64,000 nt of DNA from Leifsonia sp. AK011 (GTDB taxonomy: Bacteria; Actinomycetota; Actinomycetes; Actinomycetales; Microbacteriaceae): positions 806,001-870,000 of the forward strand of contig NZ_JACCCH010000001.1 of assembly GCF_013410945.1 (NCBI RefSeq), given 5' to 3'. The position numbers and the translations under genes are program-made. Shown here in pieces: positions 39,724 through 49,581 of the stretch. Under the pieces are notes generated by a model that worked only from the letters and a program-made list of their open reading frames with translations, was not told where the DNA came from and ran no database searches. Numbering within the stretch: position 1 is the first letter of the stretch; each line of letters opens with the position of its first letter.

Positions 39724-40947
39724 GTGAAGCCGATTCGCGTGCGAATGACCTTTGTCGTGTCCGCCGTTGCCCTGACGTTGCTTGTCGCGGGCTGCGCCCC
39801 CACGCCGGAGGAGAAGCCCACACAGCCCGTGCGTGGGCCCCTCGAGCTCTCCATCGGAGCGCTCGTTCCCGACACCGGCTCGATCGACTACGCGGGCCCG
39901 GCCTCGCGCGCAGCGGTACAACTCGCCGTCGACGACATCAACTCGGCGGGCTTCCCCATCACGGTCAGTGCCGAGTTCCGGGATGCCGGCGACGTCTCCA
40001 ACAACATCGGCCAGACCTCCACGACAGAGCTCCTCGACCTGGGCGTCGACGCTCTCGTGGGGCCGATCTCCAACGGGGTCTCCCGCACGATCATCGCCAG
40101 CGTCATCGCGGCCGGTGTGCCGCTGGTCTCGCCGGGCAACGACGCCACCGATTTCAGCGCCTTCGACGACGAGGGCTTCTACTGGCGCACCTCCGCGCCG
40201 TGCACGCTGCAGAGCGCGGCCCTCGCGCAGCAGATCGCCGACAGCGGCGCGAAGACCGCAGGTGTGGTCGCCACGGAGGGCGGCTGCGCAGAGCCGCTCG
40301 TCTCGGCCATTACGACCGATCTGCAGCGCCTCGATGTCAAGGTGACGTCGAGCACCGTTCTCGGAGAGGGAGCAAGCATCGACGCCGGCTCCCTCGGCCT
40401 CACGCCGGACACGCAGGATGCCGTCGCCGTCGTCTCGCGTGACCTCCCGCAGGCCGTGACCACGCTGGAGGGTGCTGGCTTCGCCTCCAACGAACTGTTC
40501 TTCGCGCTGCCCACCCCGCGCGACTACTCCGCCGACCTGCCGGAGGGCGCGTTGCTCGGCACCACCGTCACGCGCGCTGGAGTGAACCCCTACGCCATCG
40601 ACGGCTTTGCCGACAGGATCCGCACCATCGATGCGGGAGTCACCGATCTGACGTATGCCGTGGAGACCTACGACGCGGTGGTACTGCTGGCCCTGGCATC
40701 CTTCGAGGCCAACAGCACGGCGGGTCGGGACATCGCGGGTGCCATTCAGGATGTCTCGGGCGGAGCTGAGGGCGCGGTGCCGTGTGCCACGTTCTCAGCC
40801 TGCGCCGCCTCGATCGCCGAGACGGGTGTCGCCGACTACGACGGACTCAGCGGCAGTATCGCGTTCGCCGACAACGGCGACCCGACCGGCGCTGTTGTCG
40901 GAATCTACGTGGGAAAGCGCGACAACACGTTCGAGCGGCTCAACTGA
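39724..40947 (+). CDS. Branched-chain amino acid-type ABC substrate-binding lipoprotein 1
   Basis: 407 residues from GTG 39724. A signal peptide ends in the lipobox LLVAGC, so it is lipid-anchored outside the membrane. The mature part is a LivK/Peripla_BP_6 fold (LELSIGALVPDTGSIDYAGPASRAAVQLAVDDIN; DALVGPISNG). The C-terminal third matches the next gene (YDAVVLLALASFEANSTAGRDIA; GVADYDGLSGSI), including a C-x-TFS-x-C segment. The ligand is unknown. The frame extends upstream into rarD but without homology. A hairpin terminator separates it from its paralogue. Confidence 0.9.
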   Translation: MKPIRVRMTFVVSAVALTLLVAGCAPTPEEKPTQPVRGPLELSIGALVPDTGSIDYAGPASRAAVQLAVDDINSAGFPITVSAEFRDAGDVSNNIGQTSTTELLDLGVDALVGPISNGVSRTIIASVIAAGVPLVSPGNDATDFSAFDDEGFYWRTSAPCTLQSAALAQQIADSGAKTAGVVATEGGCAEPLVSAITTDLQRLDVKVTSSTVLGEGASIDAGSLGLTPDTQDAVAVVSRDLPQAVTTLEGAGFASNELFFALPTPRDYSADLPEGALLGTTVTRAGVNPYAIDGFADRIRTIDAGVTDLTYAVETYDAVVLLALASFEANSTAGRDIAGAIQDVSGGAEGAVPCATFSACAASIAETGVADYDGLSGSIAFADNGDPTGAVVGIYVGKRDNTFERLN

Positions 40948-40967
40948 TCCGGCCCCCATCGTGGTGA

Positions 40968-40991
40968 GGCGTTGGGAACGCGCCCAACGCC
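40968..40991 (+). terminator. Hairpin between the two binding-protein genes
   Basis: GGCGTTGGG (40968-40976) pairs with CCCAACGCC (40983-40991). The T-run is poor (ACTTCCGTGCGTTT). Confidence 0.6.
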
Positions 40992-41035
40992 ACTTCCGTG
41001 CGTTTCCGGGTAACGGAATGTAACGATTCGGGTGC

Positions 41036-41064
41036 GTTACAGGGTCGTAACACCCTTGTATTGT
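41036..41064 (+). promoter_or_regulatory. Promoter with GlnR-like box
   Basis: GTTACA (41036-41041) and TATTGT (41059-41064) are 17 bases apart. GTTAC-N6-GTAAC at 41036-41051 fits the actinobacterial GlnR half-box GTNAC-N6-GNAAC and overlaps the -35. Two more GTAAC copies start at 41010 and 41020. Confidence 0.4.
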
Positions 41065-41142
41065 GCCAGCCCCATTCCATGCATACGGTTGCAGGACATG
41101 CATGGCATCGCCATGCGCATCGTCCTATCACCAAGGAGCATC

Positions 41143-42402
41143 ATGGGTGTATTTTCCACAGCCTCCGGCTCGCGCAAGACGCGCGTCGTCGTTGGCGGCG
41201 TCGCACTGCTCGGCGCGACCGCGCTTGTCCTGAGCGGCTGCGCGCCGACCGAGGAGGGCGGGGCCCCCGCTGGCGACCTGACGTTCAAGGTCGGCACGGC
41301 ACTGCCCGTCACCGGTAACCTCGCATTCCTCGGCCCGCCCGAGATCGCGGGCACCGAGTACGCAGCAGCCGAGGTCAACGAGGCTGCCAAGGGCATCACG
41401 ATCGAGCTCACCCAGGGTGACTCGGGTGACACCGACAACAAGGCCTACGAGACCGAGATCCCGCGTCTGCTCGGCGAGGGCGTCGGTGCCATCATCGGTG
41501 CCGCTTCGTCCGGTACGTCGCTGCAGTTCATCGACCAGGTCGTTGGCGCCAACGTCATCCAGTTCTCGCCGGCCAACACGTCGGCCGAGTTCACCACGTA
41601 CGACGACAAGGGCCTGTACTTCCGTACCGCTCCCTCTGACGTTCTGCAGGGTGAGGTTCTCGGAAACCTGATCGCCGAGGACGGCAACGAGACGCTCGGC
41701 ATGATCGTGCTGAACGACTCGTACGGCACCGGTCTTGCGTCGTTCACCAAGGAAGCCTTCGAGGCTGCCGGTGGCGAGGTCGTCTCCGAGGTCACCTACA
41801 ACACGGGTGACACGAACTTCTCGGCCCAGATCAGCGAGGTCCTCGCGGCCAGCCCCGACGCGATCGCACTGATCACGTTCGAGGAAGTTGCGACGATGAT
41901 CCCCGAGATCGTCTCGAGCTTCCCGGCCGACAAGCTGTACTTCGTTGATGGCAACCTGGCCAACTTCGGTGACCAGTTCCCGGCAGGCACCCTCGCGGGC
42001 GCCAAGGGAACCCTCCCGGGCCTGTCGATCGACACCCTGGGTGACTTCACTTCTGGCCTCAACGACTTCTGGGTCGGCGAGGGCAACGAAGAGCTCACCG
42101 AGTTCAGCTACGCGGCCGAGTCCTACGACGCGGTCATCCTCCTCGCTCTCGCATCGCTCGCAGCAGGCTCGACGGACCCCGTCGAGGTCGCCGCGAAGCT
42201 GCAGGAGGTCTCGGGTGGTTCGGGTGACGGCACGAAGTGCACCACGTTCGCAGAGTGCGCCGACATCATCAACGATGGTGGCGTCGCGGACTACGACGGC
42301 ATCTCCGGCCCGATCACGTTCGACGAGGTCGGCGACCCGACTGAGGCGACCATCGGTATTTACCAGTACGGTGAGGACAACACCTACACCGCTGCTGACT
42401 AA
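41143..42402 (+). CDS. livK: Branched-chain amino acid ABC substrate-binding lipoprotein 2
   Basis: 419 residues from ATG 41143 with AAGGAG at 41133-41138. The open frame runs back to 41032, but the Shine-Dalgarno and signal peptide fix the start. Lipobox LVLSGC. The mature part is LivK-like (LTFKVGTALPVTGNLAFLGPPEIAGTEYAAAEVN, IIGAASSGTSLQFIDQVVGANVIQFSP). It is the likely main partner of livHMGF, which converge on it from the minus strand. A strong terminator follows. Confidence 0.93.
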   Translation: MGVFSTASGSRKTRVVVGGVALLGATALVLSGCAPTEEGGAPAGDLTFKVGTALPVTGNLAFLGPPEIAGTEYAAAEVNEAAKGITIELTQGDSGDTDNKAYETEIPRLLGEGVGAIIGAASSGTSLQFIDQVVGANVIQFSPANTSAEFTTYDDKGLYFRTAPSDVLQGEVLGNLIAEDGNETLGMIVLNDSYGTGLASFTKEAFEAAGGEVVSEVTYNTGDTNFSAQISEVLAASPDAIALITFEEVATMIPEIVSSFPADKLYFVDGNLANFGDQFPAGTLAGAKGTLPGLSIDTLGDFTSGLNDFWVGEGNEELTEFSYAAESYDAVILLALASLAAGSTDPVEVAAKLQEVSGGSGDGTKCTTFAECADIINDGGVADYDGISGPITFDEVGDPTEATIGIYQYGEDNTYTAAD

Positions 42403-42413
42403 GTAGCAGCACA

Positions 42414-42450
42414 GCGAAGGGCCGCGACCATCTGGTCGCGGCCCTTTCGC
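42414..42450 (+). terminator. livK terminator
   Basis: GCGAAGGGCCGCGACCA pairs with TGGTCGCGGCCCTTTCGC (ending at 42450) around a TC loop, including CCCTTT. Confidence 0.85.
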
Positions 42451-42594
42451 TTGCCCGGGAGCCATGCGGCGGCAGGCCTTGCCCGGCGCGCGGATGTTTG
42501 GTGACCACGCGCACGTCTGAACTAGCGCGACCGCCTCATTCCTCAGCGCGCGCAGCGTCGCTGAGCGACGTCCCGGCACTCTCCGTACAACGAG

Positions 42595-42624
42595 GAAGGC
42601 CGCCTCCCGGGGGAGACGGCCTTC
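42595..42624 (-). terminator. livHMGF operon terminator
   Basis: GAAGGCCG and the inner CTCCC pair with GGGAG and CGGCCTTC across 42595-42624. On minus it follows the livF stop by 17 bases and leads into GTTGT. The 144 bases between it and the livK terminator hold no gene. Confidence 0.75.
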
Positions 42625-42640
42625 TCAGGGTTGTTGCGCG

Positions 42641-43408
42641 TTACGCGCCGAGGGTACCGAGATACAGCCCGATGACCTTCGGGTCGTTGAGCAGCTCGCG
42701 GCCGGTTCCCGTGTAGGCGTCCGTTCCCTGGTCCAGGACGTAGCCGCGGTCGCAGATCTGCAGGCAGCGGCGGGCGTTCTGCTCGACCATGATCGTCGTG
42801 ACGCCGGCCTTGTTGATCTCGGAGACCCGGAGGAATGCGTCATCCTGACGGGCAGGGGAGAGGCCGGCGGAGGGCTCGTCGAGGAGCAGCACCTGCGGGT
42901 CCATCATGAGCGCGCGCGACATGGCGACCATCTGGCGCTCACCGCCCGAGAGCGACCCGGCGCGCTGGCCAAGACGCTTGCCGAGTTCCGCGAAGATGCC
43001 GGTGACGAACTCGAGACGCTCCTGGTAGACCTTCGGGCGCTGGTACAGGCCCATCTGCAGGTTCTCGGCGATCGTGAGGCTCGGGAAGACGTTGTTGGTC
43101 TGCGGGACAAATCCCACGCCCTTGGCGACGAGCTTGTTGGCCTTGAGGCCCGTGATCTCGCTGCCTCGAAGCGTGATGCTGCCGCCGCGAACCTTGACCT
43201 GGCCGAAGATCGCCTTGAGGAGCGTCGACTTGCCGGCGCCGTTCGGGCCGATGATGCCGATGAGCTCGCCCTGCTCGGCGACGAGGTTCGTCCCGTTGAG
43301 GATGTTCACGCCCGGGAGATAACCCGCGTAGAGGTCGGTGACTCTCACCACCGGTTCCGTGGTGGTGCTCGAACCCGTGCTCACGGCAGATCCTGTCTTG
43401 TCGCTCAC
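42641..43408 (-). CDS. livF: Branched-chain amino acid ABC transporter ATPase LivF
   Basis: 255 residues from GTG 43408. Walker A GPNGAGKST at 54-62, signature LSGGERQMVAMSRAL and Walker B VLLLDEP. TDLYAGYLPGVNILNGTNL marks the LivF group. It overlaps livG by 4 bases (GTGA). It powers uptake by the LivHM permease together with LivG. The N-terminal 20 residues are Ser/Thr rich and longer than usual. Confidence 0.95.
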   Translation of the reverse strand: MSDKTGSAVSTGSSTTTEPVVRVTDLYAGYLPGVNILNGTNLVAEQGELIGIIGPNGAGKSTLLKAIFGQVKVRGGSITLRGSEITGLKANKLVAKGVGFVPQTNNVFPSLTIAENLQMGLYQRPKVYQERLEFVTGIFAELGKRLGQRAGSLSGGERQMVAMSRALMMDPQVLLLDEPSAGLSPARQDDAFLRVSEINKAGVTTIMVEQNARRCLQICDRGYVLDQGTDAYTGTGRELLNDPKVIGLYLGTLGA

Positions 43409-44385
43409 TTGTCTGCTCCACCCTTGTTGTCGTGATCGTGCGAGAGGGCCTCATCGAGTTCCTTGACCTCGGCGACCAGATCGACAGCCTCAGTGTTCAG
43501 CTCGCCCGCGTAGCGACCGGTGACCACACCGAGATCAACGTCCTGGTGCGATCCCAGGTACGCGTCGATGACGGCCTGGTTCTGCATCACGGAGTCCGGC
43601 GGGCCCTCGGCGACGACCTTGCCCTCTGCCATCACGACCACCCAGTCGGCGATGTGCCGGACCATGTGCATGTCGTGCTCGACGAAGAGCACCGTCATCC
43701 CCTGGTCCTTGAGGTCGAGGATGTGCTCGAGCAGGGACTGCGTGAGCGCCGGGTTGACACCTGCCATCGGCTCGTCGAGCATGACGAGGGTCGGGTCGCT
43801 CATGAGCGCCCGAGCCATTTCGAGGAGCTTGCGCTGGCCGCCGGAGAGGGATGCCGCGAAGTCGGCCTCCTTCGCGTCGAGCTTGAACTTCGCGAGGATG
43901 ACACGGGCCTTGGCCTCGATGTCGGTGTCCTGCTTGCGCCAGAACGCCGGGAACAGCGAGCGGAAGAAGTTCTCGCCCTTCTGTCCGGTCGCGCCGAGCT
44001 TCATGTTCTCGAGGACAGTGAGCAGGCCGAGCGCCTTCGTCAGCTGGAAGGTGCGGACGAGGCCGCGGCGGGCGACCTTGAACGCGGGCACTCGCGCGAG
44101 CGAGTTGCCCTCGAACTCCCAGGTGCCCTCATCGGGCACGTCGAAGCCGGTCAGCAGGTTGAAGAGGGTCGTCTTGCCTGCACCATTCGGGCCGATGAGC
44201 GCGGTGATCGCGCCGCGCGGGATCTCGAGGTGCTGGACGTCGACGGCGGTGAGACCACCGAAGGTGCGCTTGACCCCGTCGGCGACGATGATCGGGTCGA
44301 CCTTGGCAACGCCAGGCACGATCTCGCCCTTGTGGAGACCTGTCGTCTTCGGACGGGTCACTGGTGCGGTGGATTCACTTGACAA
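43405..44385 (-). CDS. livG: Branched-chain amino acid ABC transporter ATPase LivG
   Basis: 326 residues from TTG 44385, which has AAGGAG 7 bases upstream; this makes the rare start convincing. GTG 44361 is an alternative. Walker A GPNGAGKTT at 65-73, signature LSGGQRKLLEMARAL, Walker B LVMLDEP, and the LivG-type end VMQNQAVIDAYLGSH. About 40 extra residues follow, acidic and Asp/Glu/Lys rich. It overlaps livM by 11 bases. Confidence 0.94.
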   Translation of the reverse strand: MSSESTAPVTRPKTTGLHKGEIVPGVAKVDPIIVADGVKRTFGGLTAVDVQHLEIPRGAITALIGPNGAGKTTLFNLLTGFDVPDEGTWEFEGNSLARVPAFKVARRGLVRTFQLTKALGLLTVLENMKLGATGQKGENFFRSLFPAFWRKQDTDIEAKARVILAKFKLDAKEADFAASLSGGQRKLLEMARALMSDPTLVMLDEPMAGVNPALTQSLLEHILDLKDQGMTVLFVEHDMHMVRHIADWVVVMAEGKVVAEGPPDSVMQNQAVIDAYLGSHQDVDLGVVTGRYAGELNTEAVDLVAEVKELDEALSHDHDNKGGADK

Positions 44386-45358
44386 AGGTCAGCTCCTTCT
44401 TGTTGCCGAGGATGCCCTGCGGCCTGAAGATGACGAGAAGCATGAGGGCGACACCGATCAGGATGAACACCATCATCTGCGCCTGCTCGCCGGAGAGGAA
44501 GGGCAGGACCCCTGCGCCGGCGAGCGCGGGGAGCAGGTTCGAGAGGAAGGCCCGAACCACCCAGAACAGCACCGCGCCGAGGATCGGTCCGAAGATCGTC
44601 GCAGCACCGCCGAGGAGCAACGCGGTGTAGATGAAGAACGTCTGCGACGTCACGTAGACGTTCGGGTTGACGTTCGTGCCGAGCGCGATGACGATTCCAC
44701 CGAGCGCCGTGACGACACCACCGATGACGAGCGCCTGCAGCTTGAACGAGAAGACGTTCTTGCCGAGTGCGCGCACCGCGTCCTCGTCCTCGCGGATGCC
44801 CTTGATGACGCGACCCCACGGGCTGCGCATGAGAGACCAGACGAAGAGCACGGAGACCGCGAGCAGCAGGACACCGATGATGATGACCCACCACTGGTCC
44901 CGCGAGTACATCCAGGGACCGAACCCGAACGGCCCGCCCTCGGGCAGGGGGTTTGCGGCGCGGAAGTCGGCCTGGAAGCCGGAGAGGCCGTCTGCGGAGC
45001 CCGTGACCGGCGTGAACGCCGTCGTCAGGAAGAGCAGTCGAACGACCTCGGCCGCGGCGATCGTGACGATGGCGAGGTAGTCACCGCGCAGGCGCAGGGT
45101 GGGGATACCGAGGATGAGGGCGAAGACGACGGAGGCGCCCAGCCCGATGATGACGGCGATCCACCACGGCATCCCGAAGGTCAGGATCGAGATCGCGAAG
45201 CCGTAGGCGCCGATGGCCATGAAGCCCGCGACACCCATATTGAGGAGGCCGGTGAAGCCGAAGTGCACTGCGAGGCCGAGTGCAGCGAGGGCGAAACCGA
45301 TCGTGGTGGGGCTGAGGATCTGGTTCGCCGTGTTCGACAGGATCTGAAGAAAGTCCAT
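44375..45358 (-). CDS. livM: Branched-chain amino acid ABC permease LivM
   Basis: 327 residues with eight to ten spans. GLAVHFGFTGLLNMGVAGFMAIGAYGFAI and LILGIPTLRLRGDYLAIVTIAAAEVVR are the LivM hallmarks; the GYxx-type loop RSPWGRVIKGIREDEDAVRALGKN is the ATPase contact. ATG 45358, 13 bases after livH. Confidence 0.95.
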   Translation of the reverse strand: MDFLQILSNTANQILSPTTIGFALAALGLAVHFGFTGLLNMGVAGFMAIGAYGFAISILTFGMPWWIAVIIGLGASVVFALILGIPTLRLRGDYLAIVTIAAAEVVRLLFLTTAFTPVTGSADGLSGFQADFRAANPLPEGGPFGFGPWMYSRDQWWVIIIGVLLLAVSVLFVWSLMRSPWGRVIKGIREDEDAVRALGKNVFSFKLQALVIGGVVTALGGIVIALGTNVNPNVYVTSQTFFIYTALLLGGAATIFGPILGAVLFWVVRAFLSNLLPALAGAGVLPFLSGEQAQMMVFILIGVALMLLVIFRPQGILGNKKELTFVK

Positions 45359-45371
45359 GGTCTAAGCCTTC

Positions 45372-46700
45372 CTAACCTATGCGCTCTCGTCGACCAAGGA
45401 TGCCCTGTGGCCGGAAGAGCAGGATGACGATGAGTACGACGAGCGCTCCGACGTACTTGAGGTCCGAGGGGATCCAGAGGCTCGACACCTCGACGAGCAT
45501 TCCGACGATCAGGGATCCGATGAGGGCACCGAAGGCGGTGCCGAGTCCACCGAGTGTCACCGCAGCGAAGATCAGCAGCAGGATGCTCGTGCCCATGTCC
45601 CACTTGATGCCCGGGCGGAAGTACGCCCACAGAACACCGGCGAGACCGGCGAGCGCTGCGGCGACGATCCACACGACGCGGACGACGAAGTCCACGTCGA
45701 TGCCGCTCGCCGCTGCGAGCGACGGGTTGTCGGACACGGCGCGCGTTGCCTTGCCGATCCTGGTGCGCTGCAGCCACCAGGCGAAGGCGAGGATCACGAC
45801 GACAGAGGTCGCCATACTCACCATGTCGATGACGCTGAGCTTGATCGGGCCCCAGATCTGGATGTCTGGCGAGCTGGATCCGACGAGCTGTTCCGTGCCA
45901 CCACCGATGAACAACTGGAAGACGTAGCGCAGGGCCAGCGAAAGGCCGATGCTCACGATCATGAGCTGGACGACGCCGAGGCCCCGCTTGCGTAGTGGTC
46001 TCCACAACCCGGCATCCATCGCATACCCGAAGAGTGCCGAGAGGATGACGGCTATCGGTATCGCGATGTAGATCGGTAGCCCGACGGTGGTGGAGAAGAG
46101 GAGAGCCATGAGGGCGCCGAAGGTGACCATCTCGCCATGCGCGAAGTTCGACAGGCCAGTCGTGCCGAAGACGAGCGAGAGACCGATGGCGGCGAGGGCC
46201 AGCATGAGACCGAAGTTGAGGCCGTTGACGACTCGCTCAATGAGCTGGTCGATCCACGTCGTTGTATTGCGCTCGCCCCGACCGATAAAGAAGTTGGTGG
46301 TGACCGAGCCGCTCGGGCCGATCTCGACCTCCCTCACGTTGGGGGTCGGGTCCTCACCCGTCTCGTCGACCACCGCGATGCCCTCGGGGAGCGTCGACTC
46401 GTCGAGTGTGACGGTGTAGGGGCCCTCGTTGGAGGGCACTCCGACTCGCCAGCGCCCCTCGGCATCCGTCGTCACCTCGACCTCGTGGCCGTTGCCCGCA
46501 ATAGTGAGGAGCACATCCTCGAGCGGTTCACTGTTGAGCTTCACGTTGCCGCTGATGCGATAGTCGTACTTGTCGACGTCGACCTCATCGGCGCTCGCAG
46601 AACCGACGCCGAATGTCAGGGTCGCACCGAGTGCGGCGACGAACAGTATGAGTATCGCTTTCGTCGACCGTCGCTTGCGCACTGCTTCTGCCGTTTTCAC
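45372..46700 (-). CDS. livH: Branched-chain amino acid ABC permease LivH with extracytoplasmic N-domain
   Basis: 442 residues from GTG 46700, preceded by GGAGGT; an ATG at 46742 in the same frame lacks a ribosome site. LivH is normally about 290-300 residues. Here residues 13-38 form a signal-peptide-like helix ending ASA. Residues 40-140 form a carboxypeptidase-regulatory/CNA-B-like beta domain (YDYRISGNVKLNSEPLEDVLLTI, GRWRVGVPSNEGPYTVTLDES). The permease itself follows (GLNFGLMLALAAIGLSLVFGTTGLSNFAHGEMVTFGA). The extra domain would face outside, perhaps docking the binding lipoproteins; that is inference. Confidence 0.92.
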   Translation of the reverse strand: MKTAEAVRKRRSTKAILILFVAALGATLTFGVGSASADEVDVDKYDYRISGNVKLNSEPLEDVLLTIAGNGHEVEVTTDAEGRWRVGVPSNEGPYTVTLDESTLPEGIAVVDETGEDPTPNVREVEIGPSGSVTTNFFIGRGERNTTTWIDQLIERVVNGLNFGLMLALAAIGLSLVFGTTGLSNFAHGEMVTFGALMALLFSTTVGLPIYIAIPIAVILSALFGYAMDAGLWRPLRKRGLGVVQLMIVSIGLSLALRYVFQLFIGGGTEQLVGSSSPDIQIWGPIKLSVIDMVSMATSVVVILAFAWWLQRTRIGKATRAVSDNPSLAAASGIDVDFVVRVVWIVAAALAGLAGVLWAYFRPGIKWDMGTSILLLIFAAVTLGGLGTAFGALIGSLIVGMLVEVSSLWIPSDLKYVGALVVLIVILLFRPQGILGRRERIG

Positions 46701-46857
46701 AAAACCTCCAGCTTTGGCCGCAGCGTGCGAGGTGAACCGCACGTTAACTCGAACGACAATAGCTCCGATATGTGTCTCCCGTGTTTCGGGTCGGTGCGAC
46801 GTCGGTTCTGGGCATCTTGCCCGGGAATGGCCCGGCTGGCAAGGGCGTTAGCATTAA

Positions 46858-48435
<1,578 letters not shown>

Positions 48436-48457
48436 AGACTCCGGAGGGGGTCGACCC

Positions 48458-48463
48458 TAGGCT
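48458..48463 (+). promoter_or_regulatory. -10 element of the glycosyltransferase gene
   Basis: TAGGCT lies 7 bases before ATG 48471; leaderless start. Confidence 0.5.
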
Positions 48464-48470
48464 GGTGGGG

Positions 48471-49568
48471 ATGAGAGTCCTGATCACCACCAACCACCTG
48501 CGTAACTTCGCGGGTTCTGAGATGGTGGCGCTCGAACTCATCGAGCACTTCCTCGCGCACGATTGGGTTGTGGATGTCTACACCCACGATCTCGGAGAGC
48601 CCATGCTCGGCGAGATCCAGAAGCTCCCATCGTGGGGACGGCTCACGCTGCATGTGGCCGACCTCGACGAGGAGTTCGCCGAGCCGTACGACCTGATCTG
48701 GGTGCAGCACAGCATCCTTCCACCGGGCCTGCTGAGACGACTGGAAGGCGGGGGAGTCACGGCGCCCATCGTCTTCCACCACCTCTCGAGCTTCATGGAC
48801 GTCGAGCTGCCGAGACACGCTGCGCTCGAGAACCAGCTCTCGGCCGTGTCGATGGGCATGTCGCCCACGACGGTGGAGCGTCTGCTCGAGTTCGGTATCG
48901 TGCCCGAGAAGACCGTGGTCTTCGACAACCCGGCACCCGACGCCTTCGCCGACCACACGGGCGGCCCCGTGACCGGGCTCGCGAGGCTCCTGGTCGTGTC
49001 CAACCACGCGCCCGAGGAGGTGCGCGCTGCAACCTCCCTCCTCGAGGCGGCTGGCGTCGAGGTGTCGTACCTCGGTGTCGACGACCGACCTGTCCGCATC
49101 ACGCCCGAGGTGCTCGAGGGCTTCGACGCGGTGCTGACGATAGGCAAGACGGTGCAGTACGCGCTCTCGATGGGTATCCCCGTCTACCTCTACGACCACT
49201 TCGGTGGTCCAGGATGGCTCACCGAGGCGACCATCGCTCCTGCAGCGCACGACAGCTTCAGTGGCCGCAGGGACCGCCGCCAGATCACCGCGAACGAGAT
49301 CTCGGAGGAGGTGCTCGGCGGATTCGCCGGGGCACTCGCGTTCGCGACATCCCACCGCTCCGAGCACGCCGAGCGATGGCGTCTCTCCCGACGGATTGAC
49401 GAGCTCCGCGCCGACGTCAGGCTCAGCAGCGCGCCGCGGGCCGAGGTGAGCCCTGCGGATGCCCGGCAGCTGTCATCCCTCATCGCCCTGCACCGCGACC
49501 TCTACCGGCTCATGGTGAAACTCCAGAGCGACATCGCGCACCTGCAGTCGGGACCGGAGCCCGGCTGA
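48471..49568 (+). CDS. Glycosyltransferase-like protein (GT-B fold)
   Basis: 365 residues. MRVLITTNHLRNFAGSEMVALELIEHFLAHDWVVDVYTHD has the start of GT4-like enzymes (NHLxxFAGSE), and LLVVSNHAPEEVRAAT opens the second Rossmann half. The usual E-x7-E sugar-nucleotide motif is weak; GKTVQYALSMGIPVYLYDHFGGPGWL is in that place. A C-terminal coiled stretch of about 60 residues follows. Substrate unknown. It converges on an RgpF-like gene with 7 bases between stops, suggesting a surface polysaccharide role. Confidence 0.72.
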   Translation: MRVLITTNHLRNFAGSEMVALELIEHFLAHDWVVDVYTHDLGEPMLGEIQKLPSWGRLTLHVADLDEEFAEPYDLIWVQHSILPPGLLRRLEGGGVTAPIVFHHLSSFMDVELPRHAALENQLSAVSMGMSPTTVERLLEFGIVPEKTVVFDNPAPDAFADHTGGPVTGLARLLVVSNHAPEEVRAATSLLEAAGVEVSYLGVDDRPVRITPEVLEGFDAVLTIGKTVQYALSMGIPVYLYDHFGGPGWLTEATIAPAAHDSFSGRRDRRQITANEISEEVLGGFAGALAFATSHRSEHAERWRLSRRIDELRADVRLSSAPRAEVSPADARQLSSLIALHRDLYRLMVKLQSDIAHLQSGPEPG

Positions 49569-49581
49569 TCGCGATTCAGCC
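49563..49581. terminator. Small hairpin holding two convergent stop codons
   Basis: GGCTGA (49563-49568) and TCAGCC (49576-49581) are inverted repeats, each containing the stop codon of one gene. It may act on both strands, but it is short. Confidence 0.35.

Noticed and set aside
42403-42640. An additional transporter gene between livK and livF
   Set aside because: The 238 bases hold two back-to-back terminators and no frame with homology.
43520-45427. A 635-codon plus-strand frame opposite livG and livM
   Set aside because: The minus strand encodes well-conserved transporter proteins; the plus translation is low complexity and charged.
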